Assembly: GCF_007097265.1 (NCBI RefSeq)
Contig: NZ_VJZP01000009.1
Span: forward strand, 62,001-126,000
Source of the DNA: Flavobacterium gawalongense
Lineage (GTDB): Bacteria; Bacteroidota; Bacteroidia; Flavobacteriales; Flavobacteriaceae
DNA: 64,000 nucleotides
Direction: 5' to 3'
The notes under the pieces were generated by a model. It saw nothing but the letters and a program-made list of their open reading frames with translations, searched no databases and was not told the DNA's origin. This document shows positions 61,190-64,000 of the stretch, piece after piece. Position 1 is the first letter of the stretch; each line of letters starts with the position of its first letter. The position numbers and the translations under genes were made by a program.

Positions 61190-63610
61190 TTACATTAGAA
61201 TTTTTCTTTTTGTTTTCTTTTCCGCTTCCAAAATATTTTCAATTCCCTTTATCAATGCATCTGGATTAAACGAGATGCTATCGATGCCTTCATTCACTAA
61301 AAATTTAGCAAATTCTGGGATGTCGCTTGGTGCTTGTCCGCACAATCCCACTTTTATCTCAAAACGTTTCGCCACCCGAATCGTTTCCTTAATTAAATAT
61401 TTTATAGCTGGATTTTCTTCATCAAACAAATAACTTACTAATGCGGAGTCGCGATCTAAACCCAATGTAAGTTGTGTTAAATCATTGGAACCAATAGAGA
61501 AACCGTCAAAGAGTTTTGCATATTCATCGGCCATTAATACATTGCTTGGGATTTCAATCATCACATATACTTCCAGTCCGTTGACGCCTTGTACTAATCC
61601 GTTTTTAGCCATTTCATTAAGGACATTTTCTCCTTCTTCGAATGTTCTGCAAAAAGGAATCATCAGTTTTACATTATGGAGTCCCATTTCGTTCCGTACT
61701 TTTTTCATGGCTTCACATTCTAAAGCAAAACCTTTTCGATAAAAATCGCTGTAATAACGGGAAGCACCACGAAAGCCAATCATGGGATTTTCCTCATCAG
61801 GTTCATAATATTTTCCACCAATTAAGTTGGCATATTCATTACTTTTAAAATCACTCATTCGCACAATCACATCTTTAGGATAGAAAGCGGCAGCTACGAT
61901 GGATACTGCTTCGGCTAGTTTATCAACGAAATAAATTTTAGGATCTTCATAGCCTTTGGTTAACGCGGCGATTTCGGCAACAATGTTCTCATCGGTAATT
62001 TTTTCAGGTTCACACAACGCCAGCGGATGAATTTTGATGGTATTCGATATGGCAAATTCCATTCGCATTAAACCCACACCCTGATTGGGATAATGGCTTA
62101 ATTCAAACGCTCTTTCCGGGTCGGCAAGAATAAGCATCGGGTCCGTTTTTGGCATTTCAAGTTTGCTGAAATCCTGTTCCGTTATTTCCCATTTTAATTG
62201 TCCATCATAAATATTTCCTGCTGTACCTTCGGCGCAGGATACCGTAATTTCCTGACCATTTTTTATCGTTGAAGTTGCGTTTCCGCAGCCCACCACGGCA
62301 ACGGTTCCTAATTCCCGAGCTACAATGGCGGCATGGCTGGTGCGTCCGCCTTTATTGGTAATAATTGCTGAAGCTCTTTTCATAATAGGATCCCAATCGG
62401 GATTAGTTAAATCAGTAACTATAATTTCTCCGTTTTGCAACAAATGTCCTTCTTGTGGACTATTTAAAATACGCACTTTTCCAGAAGCAATTTTATCGCC
62501 AAGAGCAATTCCTTGGGTTAAAAGCCTGCCTTTCTCTTTGAGTTTATAGATTTCTCTAACTTGCTTATTTGCTTTCCCATGAACGGTTTCCGGACGTGCC
62601 TGAACGATATAAAGTTGGTTATTCAACCCATCTTTAGCCCATTCAATATCCATTGCTTTTTTATAATGTTTTTCAATTTTATAACACCATTGAGAAAGTT
62701 GAATTACTTCTTTATCGCTTAACGAAAACTGGTTTTGTTTTTCTAAGGAAGTATCAGTATTAACAATTGTATTTTCTGCGGATGAACCTGTGGATTTATC
62801 GGCATAAATCATCGTAAATTCTTTTCTGCCGCATTGTCTTTTTAGAATAGGATCTAAATCTGTATTTTCTAAAGTGGGTTTAAAGACAACCCATTCGTCT
62901 GGTGTAACGGTGCCTTGAACAATATTTTCACCCAATCCCCAAATGCTATTTATGATGATGGTGTTTTCGAATCCGCTATCGGGATCAATGGTAAACGCCA
63001 CGCCTGCAGCTGCTTTGTCGCTTCGTACCATTTGTTGTATGCCCACAGAAATCGCAATGTCTAATTTGGCAAAGCCCATATCATGACGGTATTTTATGGC
63101 GCGGTCCGTAAATAAGGATACATAGCAGCGGTGTACGGCATCGATTAATTGTTCTTTTCCGTTGATATTCAAAAACGATTGCATTTGTCCCGCAAAACTC
63201 GCTGTAGGCAAATCCTCAGATGTAGCGCTGCTTCGTACCGCCACATCTAGATTATTTATGCCACATTGTTCACTAAGCGATTGGTAGGCAGTATCTATTT
63301 CATCCCGAATTGCTGAAGGAATGACTGCTGATAAAATAAGGTTTCTTGCTTTTTCTCCAATGGAAGAAAGATTGGAATACTTTTTTGTATCCAATGAAAA
63401 TAATAAATCTTTCAGAGGTTTCTCCAGATTATTTGTTTTACGGAAAATGCGGTATGCCTCTGCAGTAATTGCAAATCCGTTGGGAATGCTAATGCCAATT
63501 GGATTGAGTTGATTGTACATTTCGCCAAGAGAGGCATTTTTACCGCCAACTTTACCAATGGCTTCAATGCCAATTTGGTCGAAAAAAAGGATGTGTTTGT
63601 ACTTTGCCAT
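61190..63610 (-). CDS. ppsA: Phosphoenolpyruvate synthase
   Basis: 806 aa from ATG 63610 (MAKYKHILFF); the frame extends ten codons upstream. It converts pyruvate and ATP to PEP, AMP and phosphate, opening gluconeogenesis. Domains: the N-terminal ATP-binding domain with GGKNASLGEMY and AVRSSATSEDLPTASFAGQ, the phospho-His domain with GGRTSHAAIVARELG, and a C-terminal PEP-binding TIM barrel with GSNDLTQLTLGLDRDS and GLCGQAPSD. It heads the ppsA-SDR-osmC run. Confidence 0.93.
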   Translation of the reverse strand: MAKYKHILFFDQIGIEAIGKVGGKNASLGEMYNQLNPIGISIPNGFAITAEAYRIFRKTNNLEKPLKDLLFSLDTKKYSNLSSIGEKARNLILSAVIPSAIRDEIDTAYQSLSEQCGINNLDVAVRSSATSEDLPTASFAGQMQSFLNINGKEQLIDAVHRCYVSLFTDRAIKYRHDMGFAKLDIAISVGIQQMVRSDKAAAGVAFTIDPDSGFENTIIINSIWGLGENIVQGTVTPDEWVVFKPTLENTDLDPILKRQCGRKEFTMIYADKSTGSSAENTIVNTDTSLEKQNQFSLSDKEVIQLSQWCYKIEKHYKKAMDIEWAKDGLNNQLYIVQARPETVHGKANKQVREIYKLKEKGRLLTQGIALGDKIASGKVRILNSPQEGHLLQNGEIIVTDLTNPDWDPIMKRASAIITNKGGRTSHAAIVARELGTVAVVGCGNATSTIKNGQEITVSCAEGTAGNIYDGQLKWEITEQDFSKLEMPKTDPMLILADPERAFELSHYPNQGVGLMRMEFAISNTIKIHPLALCEPEKITDENIVAEIAALTKGYEDPKIYFVDKLAEAVSIVAAAFYPKDVIVRMSDFKSNEYANLIGGKYYEPDEENPMIGFRGASRYYSDFYRKGFALECEAMKKVRNEMGLHNVKLMIPFCRTFEEGENVLNEMAKNGLVQGVNGLEVYVMIEIPSNVLMADEYAKLFDGFSIGSNDLTQLTLGLDRDSALVSYLFDEENPAIKYLIKETIRVAKRFEIKVGLCGQAPSDIPEFAKFLVNEGIDSISFNPDALIKGIENILEAEKKTKRKILM

Positions 63611-64000
63611 TTCGTATTTTTTTAAATAGAAACAGACCATTATTAGTCTATTAGAATAGTAACAATAGAAAAATATTTGAGGCAGAATGTTTTAGTTAAT
63701 CGGATAGTAAGTTTTTGTAATTCAGAAGTAGGTTTGAAATTTACATATCATTTCTTTTGGTTTAAAAAAGAGGGTAGTAGGTGTTCCTGCTTATTGAAAC
63801 CAATACTGTAAATTTAAACAAATAATTTTTTTATTGGTACAAAAAAAATGTTTTTTTTTATTTTTATTCTTATTTAAGTGATTAAAAAACAGTAGTTTGT
63901 ATTTTATTTTATTAAAAATGATACAGATGGAAATTCAGCGGAGAATACTGTTTTTTTTGGGATTAAATTCGAAATGTTTTTTGGTATTGTTTGAATGAGA
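63611..64000. other. Gene-free window end upstream of ppsA
   Basis: AT-rich leader of ppsA with several T and A runs (63820-63910). No ORF of note on either strand and no clear promoter match or hairpin seen; a neighbouring gene probably begins beyond the window. Confidence 0.5.

Overview
The window reads as chromosomal DNA of a Flavobacterium-like member of the Flavobacteriaceae (Bacteroidota). It is AT-rich. Several promoters match the TTG-N18/23-TAnnTTTG consensus of that phylum. Gene families confined to or typical of flavobacteria are present (DUF6048, DUF6452 and DUF6095-type proteins), as are many lipoproteins with a Bacteroidota-style lipobox and dispersed palindromic intergenic repeats. 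No tRNA, rRNA, CRISPR array, transposase or phage gene was seen.

Layout. 1-6.8 kb (+): the 3' part of a SNF2 helicase, two unknown small genes, a SEC-C-tailed helical protein and a large Fe(II)/2-oxoglutarate oxygenase. 6.9-9.7 kb (+): parC. 9.9-17.9 kb (mostly -): DnaQ-type exonuclease overlapping a cNMP/CBS/nucleotidyltransferase protein, TerC, a small lipoprotein, an overlapping RelE-type toxin-antitoxin plus pentapeptide-repeat trio, murQ, a ZIP transporter and a methyltransferase. 17.9-25.6 kb: THUMP RNA methyltransferase, the rlmD-DUF6452-DUF6048 cluster, a repeat-rich gap, a voltage-gated-type K+ channel, a gene remnant, a lipoprotein and an OsmC protein. 25.7-39.2 kb: two sensor kinases with the same N-terminal sensor module, aldo/keto reductase, SGNH hydrolase, the cysE-cysM pair, an Smr protein, a lipoprotein built from a tandem duplication, a RarD-like transporter and a cysteine desulfurase.

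From 39.3 to 63.6 kb every gene lies on the minus strand. The block is rich in envelope, redox and stress functions. It holds an mlaE-mlaF-mlaD lipid-transport operon that runs into a GH130 phosphorylase and a GT4 glycosyltransferase, a Ca2+-type P-ATPase, cbpA-cbpM, yceI, a retron-type reverse transcriptase, a phospholipase D-like protein overlapping an M50 site-2 protease with CBS domains, D-lactate dehydrogenase, DUF2784, a zinc-ribbon protein, an HtrA lipoprotein, OsmC, SDR and phosphoenolpyruvate synthase. In its middle lies a decayed 2-oxoacid dehydrogenase cluster (E1-beta, E2 and an acyl-carrier-like remnant).

The most interesting item is the reverse transcriptase at 51258-52319. It carries both retron hallmark motifs, NxxxH (NLRFH) and VTG, as well as YADD. 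The 206 nt upstream on the same strand fold by eye into a complete msr-msd layout: closing a1/a2 stem, candidate branching G, two msr hairpins and a long msd hairpin. No known retron effector is adjacent, and a large composite palindrome lies just beyond its 3' end.
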